NCBI GenBank assembly: GCA_022606425.2
Contig: JAHDVF020001560.1
Coordinates: 1-64,000 of the forward strand
Source of the DNA: Lepidostoma basale
Taxonomy: Eukaryota; Arthropoda; Insecta; Trichoptera; Lepidostomatidae
DNA length: 64,000 nucleotides
Direction: 5' to 3'
Both the position numbers and the translations under genes were made by a program. How positions within the stretch are numbered: position 1 is the stretch's first letter; each line of letters starts with the position of its first letter. The notes below the pieces were generated by a model. That model saw nothing but the letters and a program-made list of their open reading frames with translations. It did no database searches and was not told where the DNA came from. This document shows, piece after piece, positions 21,083-30,979 of the stretch.

Positions 21083-21600
21083 ATTCAAATCAAATCAGTT
21101 TATTTTCTCCAAAGATATTACAAACAACAATTATAGTTTAAGGCATCTATTGAGAACAGCTAAAACATAAAAAAATATATAATACCAGGAACGCATAAGA
21201 GATGGTTCGACATTAGGAATCAATATCCAAACTCAAGAGTATTTGTCTTCTGGACGTACATTCACGAATATGAAAGACGTCGATCTCCGAAGCGATCATG
21301 TTCAGCAGTTTGATTGCTCTCCCCACCAGCATCACCAGAGGGAGATTGATTCTGCATGCTGGGAGATAAAACAGTCTGTGCTGACGCTGTCGAAGATAAC
21401 CATCCGGAACATAAAGATGGATAGCCTCCAAGATAACGGAGTTCTCAAAGAATCCTCTGATAAGTCTGAAGAAATGGGTAAGTGTGCACCCATCTCCTCT
21501 TATCTGCAAACTATTGGTCCCCAGTATTCCCAAGAGGAATGCAGTGGGATAAAGCCACGGATAGCTACCAAACTCCCTCATTTAGAGATATCTTAGAAAT
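21083..21600 (-). mobile_element. LINE-C 3' end with UTR
   Basis: Minus frame 21213-21581 reads YPTAFLLGILG, DGYLRQRQHRLFYLPACRIN and LPLVMLVGRAIKLLNMIASE. It is followed by the family's 3' UTR (AGAGTATTTGTCTTC in plus orientation, then AATCAAATCAGTTTATTTTC at 21091). The UTR ends in a TTGATT-rich tail. This is the best preserved LINE-C terminus in the window. Confidence 0.78.
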
Positions 21601-21639
21601 CTTTTCTGAACCATCTCTAACATGAGCGAGTATCTCGCA

Positions 21640-21995
21640 ATCAATAAAATCTGTTTATTTTCTCAAACAGACATTACAAACGAAATTAAAGTTTAAGGAA
21701 TCTATTGAGAACAGGTTAAATAATATAGATAGATACCAGAAACGTATGAGAGATGGTTCGACTTTAGGAAGACAAGATACTCTCTAAAGTCAAGAGTATT
21801 TGTCTTCTGAACGTACTTTTACTAATATGAAAGACATCGATCTCCGAGGAGTCCGCTTTCATCATACAAATTGGTTTTCTCATTAGTGTCACCAGAGGCA
21901 GGTTGATTCTGGAGGCCATTACGTAAAACAATATATGCAGGAGATATCTATCAGGAACAAAGAGACTTACATTCTCTAGCACGGCCGAGTTTTAG
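21640..21995 (-). mobile_element. LINE-C 3' end, second copy
   Basis: Minus frame 21764-21982 contains RINLPLVTLMRKPICMM and SSEIDVFHISKSTFRRQILL. The same UTR (AATAAAATCTGTTTATTTTC) follows. It lies directly beside the first copy in the same orientation. Confidence 0.72.
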
Positions 21996-22195
21996 CCTCT
22001 AGCCTCTATTATTCCGAGCCTTAAACTCCTCCTGTCCTCAGCTTCGACCCTCCAATTGGACACTCGTAACAATTTCACTTGCTCTCTCCCAACTTCTTTC
22101 CATGATAGCCTTGGTCGTCCAATTGGTTTTCTACCACCCGGTTATCACTCTAGCTTCCTTTTTGGGGTCTGCGACGACGGCATCTTCTGCACGAC
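21996..22195 (-). mobile_element. LINE-K 3' fragment
   Basis: The plus-strand text CTCCTGTCCTCAGCTTCGAC and CTTGGTCGTCCAATTGG matches the inverted LINE-K copy at 9540-9790. No intact frame remains. Confidence 0.7.
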
Positions 22196-22300
22196 GTATT
22201 AACTCATATTTAATATGATGTATTTATTACATCATTGTTCAAGAAACAATAAAAACTATTGTATTTTATTGAATAATATTTAACGATGATCTAGTGAACT
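22195..22300 (+). repeat. P3 end fragment
   Basis: TTACATCATTGTTCAAGAAACA is the outer end of the P3 fold-back family. The rest is missing. Confidence 0.45.
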
Positions 22301-22499
22301 AAGAAAACTAATCAACGCTTTTATATTTAAATTATAACGAGTCACATGTCACGTTTTGTAAGACGCATATACAGAAAAACAATTGTAAACAATACAATAA
22401 TATCTACTTGTTATAATAAGTGAGAGTCTGATAGACAAGTACCCTCATTATGTGCCAATATAATTATTATAAAACATAACTTACTTTATTTATATAAAC

Positions 22500-22722
22500 A
22501 GACGATGTCGTCCACTGCTCGTCGTCCTATCTTGTGCCTTTCGCACCCAATCATCAGCAATTCTTCGAATGTCATGGTTAGTTAGTTAGTTATTAGACCA
22601 CCATGTGGGTTTCTTTTATCCTCGCGAGGTCTTCACTCCACCACTCTTCTGGTCCATCTTTGGTCTCTTGCAACATGTCCCGCAAATGCCCATTTTATAA
22701 TGACACGATCTCTTTAGAGATC
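22500..22722 (-). mobile_element. LINE-D 3' region, minus strand
   Basis: TTGTGCCTTTCGCACCCAAT and CATCAGCAATTCTTCGAATG are the reverse complement of the RI.GDWMQKAQDR region of the plus copy at 22854-23011. A GTTAGTTAGTTAGT run interrupts it at about 22578-22592. Confidence 0.6.
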
Positions 22723-23090
22723 GACGTCTATCATATAAGTGAAAATACGTTCAGAAGACAAATACTCTTGACTTAAGAGTATCTTGTCTTTTTAAAGTCG
22801 AACCACCTCTCATGCGTTCCTGATATTATATATTATATTTTACCTATTCTCAACAAACAAAACAGAGGGAAACCCCCACACGATGGTCCGATGACGATGA
22901 CATTAGAAGAATTGCTGGCGATTGGATGCAAAAGGCACAAGATAGGGATACGTGGAGAAGTATGGGGGAGGCCTATGTCCAGTAGTGGACGACAACGGCT
23001 GTCTAAGTAAGTATTCTCAATTAAACTTGAATTTTGTTTTTAATATATTTTAAGAAAATAAAATGATTTGATTAATTGATTGATTGATTT
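22705..23090 (+). mobile_element. LINE-C 3' end split by LINE-D
   Basis: AGAGATCGACGTCTATCATA and CAAATACTCTTGACTTAAGA belong to the LINE-C terminus. The family's end resumes after 23020 with AAGAAAATAAAATGATTTGA and a (ATTG)n tail. The gap is filled by a LINE-D insertion. Confidence 0.7.
22845..23020 (+). mobile_element. LINE-D 3' end with 9-bp target duplication
   Basis: TATTCTCAA at 22845-22853 and 23012-23020 brackets 22854-23011. The insert encodes AGDWMQKAQDRDTWRSMGEA and ends GTGGACGACAACGGCTGTCT. The duplicated 9 bp are part of the LINE-C UTR, giving the relative age. Confidence 0.8.
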
Positions 23091-23334
23091 AAGCATAGTC
23101 ACCCTTTCGACGACATCCGTTACTTCCGGCGACATCCGACGACCTTCAATTTAATTCAGTATTTATTAACTGGTCTAAGAGTCTCACGTGTAGCATGCCT
23201 CTTTCATACCCTTTGATTTGATTTTATACTACACGGAGTCTTTTTATGGTGTTATATAACATAAGTTGTACATACTCGTATACGAGTATACGAGTATTAT
23301 ACATAATAAAAATAAATCACAGATTCTTGACTGA

Positions 23335-23590
23335 AAGATTTGTGGGACTGGGAGGATTAATCCCATCCCCTCTACCTTACCTATGGCGCTAGTATGCTGG
23401 CAGCAGCATAGCGCCCCCTGGAGACAAGGACCCTGTCTTTGCTCCGGGCTTACTACCGCGTCCTTCTGCCGAGCGACACGCGTCCGCTCGAACGCTCTCG
23501 CCCTATCTATTGTTATACACTTGTCTGTGCCGAAATAAATAACTATGTACCAACCAACCTCTGACTTTTCACTTGCACACTGAACCACCT
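23335..23590. other. GC-richer segment, possible solo LTR
   Basis: The stretch starts near TGTGGGACTGGGAGG and holds a GC-rich middle (CCGCGTCCTTCTGCCGAGCG), then a CCGAAATAAATAACT polyadenylation-like signal. TG at the start and AATAAA near the end fit a retroviral-type LTR. I see no clear target duplication or internal region, so this is only a candidate. Confidence 0.25.
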
Positions 23591-24120
23591 CATACTACAG
23601 ATCATTAGAGGAAATATTGAAATAATCATATTTGTATGCATTTTTGAAGTGTGACATTTCGTGTAATTAATTACCATAGGATAACACAAAAATACGATTT
23701 GAAGGTTAGGTAGATTTAAGTTAGTTAAGGTAAATTGAAATAAGGTTTAGAGTTAACACCTGGCTTTACTAAAGATAACTCCATTCACTACTAAAATATA
23801 AAATTTATGGCTTACGATAAATGTCATTAATTTTAAAGTAATCTTTATCAGGTACCATAAACAATAGTATTTTTACGAATCTGTGGTACATGTATATTGG
23901 CCCCAATTGTCGGATAAACTGCTGTGATGTTCCAAGAATCCAGCACGTATACAATTACCAACTTAAAAATAATAAACTGTTTTTGGAAGCGATCTAAATA
24001 AAATTATAATTCATGGAATAAAATTTGGTTGCGAGAAAAATTAACACGATAGATTTTTGTACACAAAAGTACCTTTGTGATTCATGCAAACTATCGTATT
24101 TTACATGTATACTCGTAATA
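23591..24120. other. AT-rich spacer
   Basis: No supported feature. Confidence 0.4.
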
Positions 24121-24124
24121 AAAA

Positions 24125-24410
24125 CCAATTAACTAACCATTACGCCGTTTCTCCGGAGGGGTAGACAAAGAGGATAGTATTTGGGTTGTACCTAATGGGT
24201 TTGTATATTATTTTTATTATTTCAGTTCAAGTTTCAGATTTTATTCTGGATCGTTCGACAAACAAACAAACGAACCATCACGCCGTTTCACTGGATGGGT
24301 AGGCAGAAAGAATGAACCGCCATACTACTATATTGTGACTTACATCTCTAGATTCGTCCACATTCATACAGTTAGTGTAACACGCACGTCGATTTTACCG
24401 ACTACTACTC
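24125..24410 (-). mobile_element. Two LINE-A 3' stubs
   Basis: AACTAACCATTACGCCGTTT at 24128 and AACGAACCATCACGCCGTTT at 24270 are separate 3' termini in minus orientation. The second extends to GCACGTCGATTTTACCGAC (the NRRACM region). Confidence 0.7.
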
Positions 24411-24617
24411 ACTTCTATCATTGGATTTTTTTATTAAACCTTCAATTATCCCAATTAGGATGCATTTTGTACACATCATCAAAAATATGTTTTGTAGTTC
24501 TTGAAATATAAAGATATGGGACAAGAAGTAGAACCGTTTGATTATATTAAAAGAAATAAAAAATTTAACTATTTTTTTTGTTAAAATTGAAAACAAATTT
24601 ATTTTTGATCAAAAATA

Positions 24618-24835
24618 ACAACAACAACAAACCATAATATCATTTTCAATAGGGTAGGCATAGAATATTGACCGCAATGCTACTCTATCATTCACACTTC
24701 ATCATCATCACACACTTGCTCGATTCATCCAAAAATATCTGAATGTTTTCTCTGCTTTTCTCTATTTATTGTTAGGTTTACATCGTTAATTTTTTTTTCA
24801 GTCTTTTCTATGTCCAAACCATTGTGTCTTATCCA
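24618..24835 (-). mobile_element. LINE-A3 relic with (CAA)n tail
   Basis: AACAACAACAAACCAT begins the segment, followed by AGGGTAGGCATAGAATATTG and decayed GRPRK/VNDVN coding to about 24835. Confidence 0.55.
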
Positions 24836-24884
24836 TTTTTCATTAAGCGAAATATTTTTCTTATTTTTTGTTGTGGTCGTATGT

Positions 24885-25345
24885 AATCCGTTCTCCAGAG
24901 GGTTGCTCCTCCTGTAAGATGGATTCTCATCTGTCCTTCCATCTTTTAGGAGGTCTTCCACGAGGACGAGTCCCATGAGGCTGATTATGTATTACAATAT
25001 AGGGGAGTCTGGTGTTGCCCATTCTGTGAACATGACCGTACCAGTCTCTCATTCGCTGCCAACTTCATCTTATAATATCCTTAGCCTTTGCCTTATTCTG
25101 GTGTTCCTCGCGCGATCTCTTGGTGTCTTGTCTGCTATCATCCTTAGAAGTCTTCATCTCGGAAGTACTCAAAACTTGTTTGGTCCTGTTTCTGCCCTTG
25201 ATTCAACGCCATGTGTTATTATTGGTCTTACGCATAATGGTCATGTCATTGATCTTCCATATTGTGGATTTTAGAGCACCAGAGATTGCAGCTACCTTGT
25301 TGACTTGGGCTTGTATTCCTTCCCGCAGATCAGCTCCTCCAACCA
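24885..25345 (-). mobile_element. LINE-J fragment
   Basis: The plus text TCTTCCACGAGGACGAGTCC, GGGGAGTCTGGTGTTG and GACCGTACCAGTCTCT is repeated at 50690-50790. In both, the minus strand resembles an RT C-terminus, with the MDNTRLPHILHY-like block clearest in the second copy. It carries multiple frameshifts. Confidence 0.6.
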
Positions 25346-25934
25346 GGTATGCTTAGATATCTGAAGGTTCTGACTTGTTATGTATGGATTGATGATGATT
25401 AAGGAAAATCATTTTTAGTAAAAACAACATCTGTTATCTAAATTTAGAATTACTTTATATAGCAGGGTTTCCCAAACTATATTACGTGAAACCCCAGTGT
25501 TCCACTGAACCCGCGACAATTTGGAAAGGTTTATATACCGTAACACTTAAAAAAAAATCTACTTCATATTGAAAGACGAGTGATGAAAAATCTCGAGATA
25601 AACTTTATTAACTTTAACCATTTTATCTTATTTTATTATTTTATTTGAATTTGTTTTAAGTGCCTAAACAGCTAAAAAAAACGGTGGATACGTAAAAAAA
25701 AACATAAATTAAATAGACAATATGTGCACCATCTAAAAATAACATTTTGTGTTAAATTATTTGTATTGTGTTATTTTATTTTATATCATTGTATTTTATG
25801 TTATTTGTTTAAGATTTGTTTTGTGGATGCTTTATGATTGAAGTGTGCGCGGGAGATGCCTATTGGTGGCGATGCGGTTCGCAACCCATCACACCGCGTC
25901 TCAAAAGGATGGAGTGCCGCATTGGTTAAAGTGT

Positions 25935-26005
25935 GACAGACCATTCTTCCTGCCTACCCTTCCGGGGAGACGGCGTGATGGTTAGTCAGTTAGTTAGTTA
26001 TTTGA
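25935..26005 (+). mobile_element. LINE-A1 stub, 3' end
   Basis: CTTCCTGCCTACCCTTCCGG, GGAGACGGCGTGATGG and a TTAG tail to about 26000 give the last codons of LINE-A. Confidence 0.75.
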
Positions 26006-26039
26006 ATTAAGGAAAGACCTAGGAAAATGTGACACGATC

Positions 26040-26635
26040 AAATCTAACAAAATTATGAAAGGGTTTTTAAGATGGTTTGGACACATGGAATGAATGAATT
26101 AAGAAGAATAGGAAAGATGAAGAATAATTGTTAAGAAAGTATTTGTAAACGACGTAAACGGAACTCGAAATAGAAGTAGACTTAGCACGATCAAACCAAT
26201 CAGATATTAATTGACGACCCTCGTGGCCGAGTGGTAAGTGCATTGACTGCCACCCCGAAGGTTCCGGGTTCGATTCCCGGCGAAGACAGTGTGATTGTCA
26301 CACTGTCTTTGGTCTGGTGTCGAATTCACGTGACAATAAAATGGCGATAGACTAGCTACCTATCACATGTCACGAGAATCACTATGATTGCTTAATACCC
26401 TTTACATCGATTTGGCTTATGCTGTCATGATGTAAAGAGCGATTCAATTAAAAACAAAAAAAAACAATAAAAAATGTTGGCCACGTGAGGAGTCAGAGAA
26501 ATCGACGTGCGTGCATTATACTATGTATGAATCTTGAGGAAACGAGAGAAGTGTGTCAGGATATAACAGTGTCCTTTCTTTCTGCCTACTGCTGCGGGGA
26601 GACGGCGTGATGGTTGGTTAGTTTGTTGATTATCT
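26040..26635 (+). mobile_element. LINE-A1 3' end split by a SINE
   Basis: 26050-26210 covers the RWFGHM to HDQIN region. The copy resumes at about 26473 with the GHVRSQRNRRAC region and ends GGAGACGGCGTGATGGTTGG. The gap is exactly filled by a SINE. The last tail is short and impure. Confidence 0.78.
26212..26468 (+). mobile_element. tRNA-derived SINE, complete, nested in LINE-A1
   Basis: The head has TGGCCGAGTGGTAAG (box A) and GGTTCGATTCCCGG (box B). The body runs CACACTGTCTTTGGTCTGGT, AATTCACGTGACAATAAAAT and CTATCACATGTCACGAGAAT. It ends with an A-rich 3' tail. The LINE-A sequence on each side is contiguous when the SINE is removed. Confidence 0.88.
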
Positions 26636-26659
26636 CCGAATTGAAATTTAAAAGCTTAA

Positions 26660-26940
26660 TGTTACATTAAGCTGGTGACACCGGGGGGAAGAACAATTAG
26701 TCTGCTGAACGCGGTCTCCTCGGAGATCGACGTCTTTTATATTAGTGAAGCTACGTTCAGGAGACAAATAGTCTTGACTTTAGAAAGTATCTTGTCTTGC
26801 TAATGTCGAACCATCTCTTATGCGTTCCTGGTACTTTGTTGTATTTTTATAATATTTTACCTGTACTCAATAGATGCCTTAAACATTTTCCTGTTTGTAA
26901 TGTCTTTTGAGTTAATAAACTGATTTGATTTGATTAAATT
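26660..26940 (+). mobile_element. LINE-C 3' UTR end
   Basis: CTCCTCGGAGATCGACGTCT, CAAATAGTCTTGACTTTAGA and AATAAACTGATTTGATTTGA match the other LINE-C termini and show the TTGATT-type tail. Confidence 0.8.
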
Positions 26941-27344
26941 TTCTGGGATTGCGAAGTGTTTCATTGTGGAAAAAGTTTGGAAAACCTTGGAATATACTAT
27001 AGTACAAAATTCAAAACAGTTAAATGAATATTTATAAATAATTTATGGAGTCATTGTGCCTGCATACATCTTTTGTTCCTAAACAAATAATGTTGCGAAA
27101 CGCAATGTTTTTATTTAACTACAGTTGAACGATTGACAAGGCGCTATTAGGTGTCATTAAACCGCCGGGGTCGGGTACCCATTCAATGGTCAATCAAATT
27201 GATTCTCTAAGGTCTTGGAACGCCCAATCACCCGTGAACCAGGTTTCTTCTTTACCGTAAAGGTTACAATTCAAACAGAGATTATTATGACAAAAGTAAA
27301 ACGGTTGTATAAGACTCACAAATCAAATAATACTCGTATATATC

Positions 27345-27520
27345 TAATGCGAATGAAAACGTCTGTTTTCTACAAGTTTCATTATATACTATGATGGCAT
27401 GTTTCGCCTTGCTAAGGCATTATCAAATGTTTTTTTTAATCGCATTCCCACAAAATATAATAAATCTTCTAGAAAACCGATTTTTTAATTCACATTAAAT
27501 GAAAAAAACAATCTTATTAA
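27345..27520. repeat. Fold-back P3 copy
   Basis: AATGCGAATGAAAACGTCTG, GCATGTTTCGCCTTGCTAAG and CTAGAAAACCGATTTTTTAA are the arms of the P3 family. Confidence 0.65.
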
Positions 27521-27562
27521 AATTTACATTAAGTTAAAATCCACCATTTTTAATAATTTCGA

Positions 27563-27648
27563 GGCGTTTACAGGGCTTATGACCTGTCATTGGTTGGGTT
27601 AGGTTAGGTTAGGTTAGGTTAGCGATTGCTTTATGTCCTGTAAACGCC
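27563..27648. repeat. Hairpin enclosing a TTAGG telomere-type run
   Basis: GGCGTTTACAGG at 27563-27574 pairs with CCTGTAAACGCC at 27637-27648. Inside, 27597-27622 is five uninterrupted GGTTA units, preceded by GGTTGGGTTA. TTAGG is the canonical insect telomere repeat. Confidence 0.85.
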
Positions 27649-27969
27649 GCGACCACCATATTCTTTTTCCAAAAATAATTTACATCTTCGTCTCTATTGA
27701 GATACAATTAATCCTTAAATGATTGACTCGCAATGGGTAAAATCCAGTATTTGTCTACAAATATTTGTATACATTCAAAACAAAAATGAGACATTTGTGT
27801 ATCAATGTGAAGAAATATGTCTTTTCAGTAATAATACAATAATAATATATGACGAATTTTTATTTTTATTTAATTTAATAACTTTCATATTTTAATAGTA
27901 TTCCAGTTTTATATGACAATTAAATAGGAAATAACAGAACAGTGATTCAATTATAATAAATGGTTAATT

Positions 27970-28440
27970 CATAATGTCTTTCTTGGACCGACGCTTGTGT
28001 ATGGAAGTGAAGCATGGAACTGCCAAAGTAGGACGAAAGAATAAATGCAATTACAATTAAATTTCTTATACGAATTTGAATACGAGTGTGAAATGTAAAT
28101 ATAAAAAGAGAATGCAGTACGAATGAAAGTATTATGAACAAAATAATGAAAGGGAAATTAAGATGGTTTGGACACATGGAAAAAAAAATGAAGAAGAATG
28201 ATAAAGAATGGTAATGAAAGTATATGTAAACTACGTAAATAGACTAAGAAATAGTGGAAGTCTTAGGAAAACCCGGCACGATCAAATCCACTAATATTAA
28301 ATGTTGGCCGTGTGAAGAGTCACGATGACACGATGTATGAATATTGAGGAAGCGAGAAAAGAATGTCAGTAAAGAATAGTAAGGCGGTAATTTCTTTCTC
28401 CTACACCTTCGGCCAGACGTAGACTGTGAGATGGTTAGTT
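27970..28440 (+). mobile_element. LINE-A1 3' end, decayed
   Basis: TGTATGGAAGTGAAGCATGG, AAATTAAGATGGTTTGGACA and a final GAGATGGTTAGTTA show a full-order but frameshifted copy from LMYGSEAW to the tail. Confidence 0.75.
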
Positions 28441-29149
28441 ATTTAGTTCAATTGATATTAAGTATATCTATTTCCTTGAGTGATATTATAAAAAAAAATC
28501 TAATCTTTACCAATTCACTTGTGAGAGCGTGTGATATATTATAATATCATTGTGCATTTAGTACATTAGTTACACGTGTAAGATAAAAAGTATATATTCA
28601 AATAGAGATCCATGTATTAAATAACACAAGATGTTTAGTATTAAAAACTACTTAAATATGGATAAGGCTATCTACGCTCCAGAAACAAGAAATATTTACA
28701 TTTAGATAACATAAAGTTTATATTTAATTTTCTGTTTCATCGTTCTGTCCTGGCGTTCCACTCTTGATTCCTCAACATTCATAAATCGTGTCATGCACGC
28801 AAGTCAGTTTTTCCTTAAGTTTACTTATCCCGACATTTAATGTTATATTGATTTGATCGTGCCATTTTTTCCTTGGTGTTCCGCTATTTCTAGTTCCGTA
28901 TACATCGTTAACATATAAACATAAAATTATTACTTTCTTTTCACCACTCTGCTTTCATAAATTGTTTACACGTACCCAAACCTTCTTAATGACCCTTTCA
29001 TTATTTTGTTCATTACACTTTCATTCGCACTGCACTCACATATTATATCTACATTTTAAAATAAACAAACTGATAGTATTTATAATATATAAATAATATT
29101 TGATAATGCTTTAGCAATGCGAAACATGTCATTCCCATGGATTCAGGAT

Positions 29150-29261
29150 TCAGGAAGGGGCGCTCGACTGAAACTAATCTCATGGTATTCACAGATTACA
29201 TTGCAAGGGTCTTAGATGATGGTCACCAAGTTGACTGTTCATATAATGATTTCTCAATATA
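29150..29261 (+). mobile_element. Jockey/CR1-type RT fragment, SGFRKGRST motif
   Basis: The plus strand reads SGFRKGRSTETNLMVFTDYI followed by ARVLDDGHQVDCSYNDFS. The GFR.GRST.TNL...D......G..VD..Y.DFS pattern is the RT palm region leading to the first catalytic aspartate. It is cut short by the LINE-A insertion that follows. Confidence 0.75.
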
Positions 29262-29813
29262 ATAAACTTTATAAAATGGTGTTCTTCTACCGACCCTTAT
29301 GTATGGAAGCGAAGCATGGAACTGGCAAAGGAAGGATGAAAGTAGAATAAATGCAGTAGAAATGAGATCTCTTAGACGAATGTGTGGATATTCTGTGTAT
29401 GATAGAGTGTCGAATGAAAATATAAGAAGTGAATGCGGTGCGAATGATGGTGTCATGAACAAACTAATGAAAGGATCATTAAGATGGTTTGGACATATGG
29501 AAAGAATGAATGAAGAAAGAATGGTAAATTTTTTATATGTTAATGATGTAATGGTGTAATGTAAATGGTGTAATGTAAATGGTACCAGAAATAGAGGAAG
29601 ACCGAGGAAAACGTGGCACGATTAAATAAATCAAATATTGAATGTCGGCCATGTGAGGAGTCAGAGAAATCGACGCGCGTGCATGACACGATGTATGAAT
29701 GTTGAGGAATCGAGAGAACTATGTCAGGAAAGAAAGGTGTGGCAGTCCATTCTTTCTGCCTACCCCTTCGGGGAGACGGCGTGATGGTTAGTTAGTTAGT
29801 TATAAACTTTATA
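29262..29813 (+). mobile_element. LINE-A1 3' end with 12-bp target duplication
   Basis: Insert 29274-29801 carries LMYGSEAWNWQRKDESRINA, RWFGHMERMNEERMV and the terminal SAYPFGETA region with a TTAG tail. ATAAACTTTATA flanks it at 29262-29273 and 29802-29813. A small internal duplication (GGTGTAATGTAAAT twice near 29553-29580) breaks the frame after VNDVM. Confidence 0.88.
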
Positions 29814-30134
29814 TAAAATTGACGTTTCCAATGATATTGATTACGCTTTAAATGTTTTAAATATATTTCTTTTATTTGCAAATGACACTCTATTATGTAT
29901 AGATTTAGTTCGCATTCGTCTAAGAGATAGTTTCATCCTTCTTTTACCAGTTCCACGCTTCACTTCCAGACATAAGGGCCGAGAACACCATTGTGCACTG
30001 CCATCTTAGCTTCTTTGGTTAGGCTCTAAATGTATTGTCTAATGTCTTGGACTTGGACCTTGTGGCTTAAAGAGGTTCAGCTCTAATGGCTATTCTTCTT
30101 ATTTCTGTTGTTTAAAATGTGATTTTAAAATGTT

Positions 30135-30255
30135 TTATGTGCGGGCTAGGTGTGTGGCCCAATGTGCTCCCCCTTTAGGGCAAGGGAGGATTTAGGGTTT
30201 TTGGTAAAACCCTACATTTTTCTCGGTCAGGGTCAGAAGACCAGTCGTTCGTAAC
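30135..30255. repeat. Repeat Q copy
   Basis: GTGTGGCCCAATGTG, GGAGGATTTAGGGTTTTTGG and GGTCAGAAGACCAGT recur in the same order at 53085-53190. It is non-coding and unclassified. Confidence 0.6.
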
Positions 30256-30329
30256 ACATTATGTGCGGTAAATGTGAAAACACTTTTTCATGTCCAATGT
30301 TATTAAAAAATATATTGTTGTTATTTGAA

Positions 30330-30478
30330 ATTTCATTGTAAATATAAAAAATATATATAAAATGTATATATTTAGTTAAATTCCACTTATGCTTAGGCTT
30401 TGACCGGTTTCGGAAGCTTGTAAGTGGTTTAAGAAGATGGCAGCGAGCATCTAAATATACATTTATATTTTTTTAATT
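30330..30478. repeat. Fold-back P6, decayed
   Basis: AAATGTATATATTTAG and CTAAATATACATTTATAT face each other around TTGACCGGTTTCGGAAGCTT and AAGAAGATGGCAGCGAGCAT. The same core is better preserved at 34903-35148. Confidence 0.6.
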
Positions 30479-30979
30479 TTATAATGTTATTAAATCGCCA
30501 GAAACATAAGACTTGTTTATGAAAAATCTAAAATTATTATTATTAGTAAATTACAGTTATTAACCATTTTAAAATCTGTATGTTAAATACTTAATAATGT
30601 ATAAAATAAGACTTGAAATGGGTTACCAAGAATTTAAATGAACGAATATTTTTTAGTGTCGGAATATGATAAACTCAAATGATTTTTTGTGTATTTTTAA
30701 GATCGATCTAGGCCAGTTCGTGATCCGCTTTATTTTACGACGTGTCTCAGATTAATTTTATGTAAATAAATATATATATTTTTTACTTACAATTTTAAGC
30801 CGTTTTATTTATTTCTAAGATCCATGGCTTTGCATTATATTCGAAAAGATTTAAAATACTTTGTGTTGATAAAAATTATAATTAGTCAAATTAAATTTTA
30901 ATTTAAAATAAAACTGAAATTCGCGTAAATATGTACATACATAAATTCCCCTGTTAGCTAGTTACGAAATAGTTGATAT

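Larger units (their letters stand above)
25459..26985. mobile_element. Possible hAT-type element ends around nested LINEs
   Basis: CAGGGTTTCCCAAACT at 25459 and AAAGTTTGGAAAACCTTGG at about 26968 are inverted with respect to each other and resemble hAT termini. The interior is filled with LINE-A, SINE and LINE-C pieces and has no transposase. Flanking 8-mers match only partly. Confidence 0.35.
28750..30030 (-). mobile_element. LINE-A copy interrupted by later insertions
   Basis: 28750-29058 holds the C-terminal half on the minus strand, and 29878-30030 resumes with the upstream half (GSEAW region). The break falls at the same point of the element, so 29060-29877 was inserted later. That block contains a P3 fragment, an RT fragment and a plus-strand LINE-A1. 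Confidence 0.7.

Noticed and set aside
26212..26300. Functional tRNA gene (box A and B present)
   Set aside because: The same head is followed by the same non-tRNA body at several loci, so it is a SINE head. The cloverleaf is not complete.
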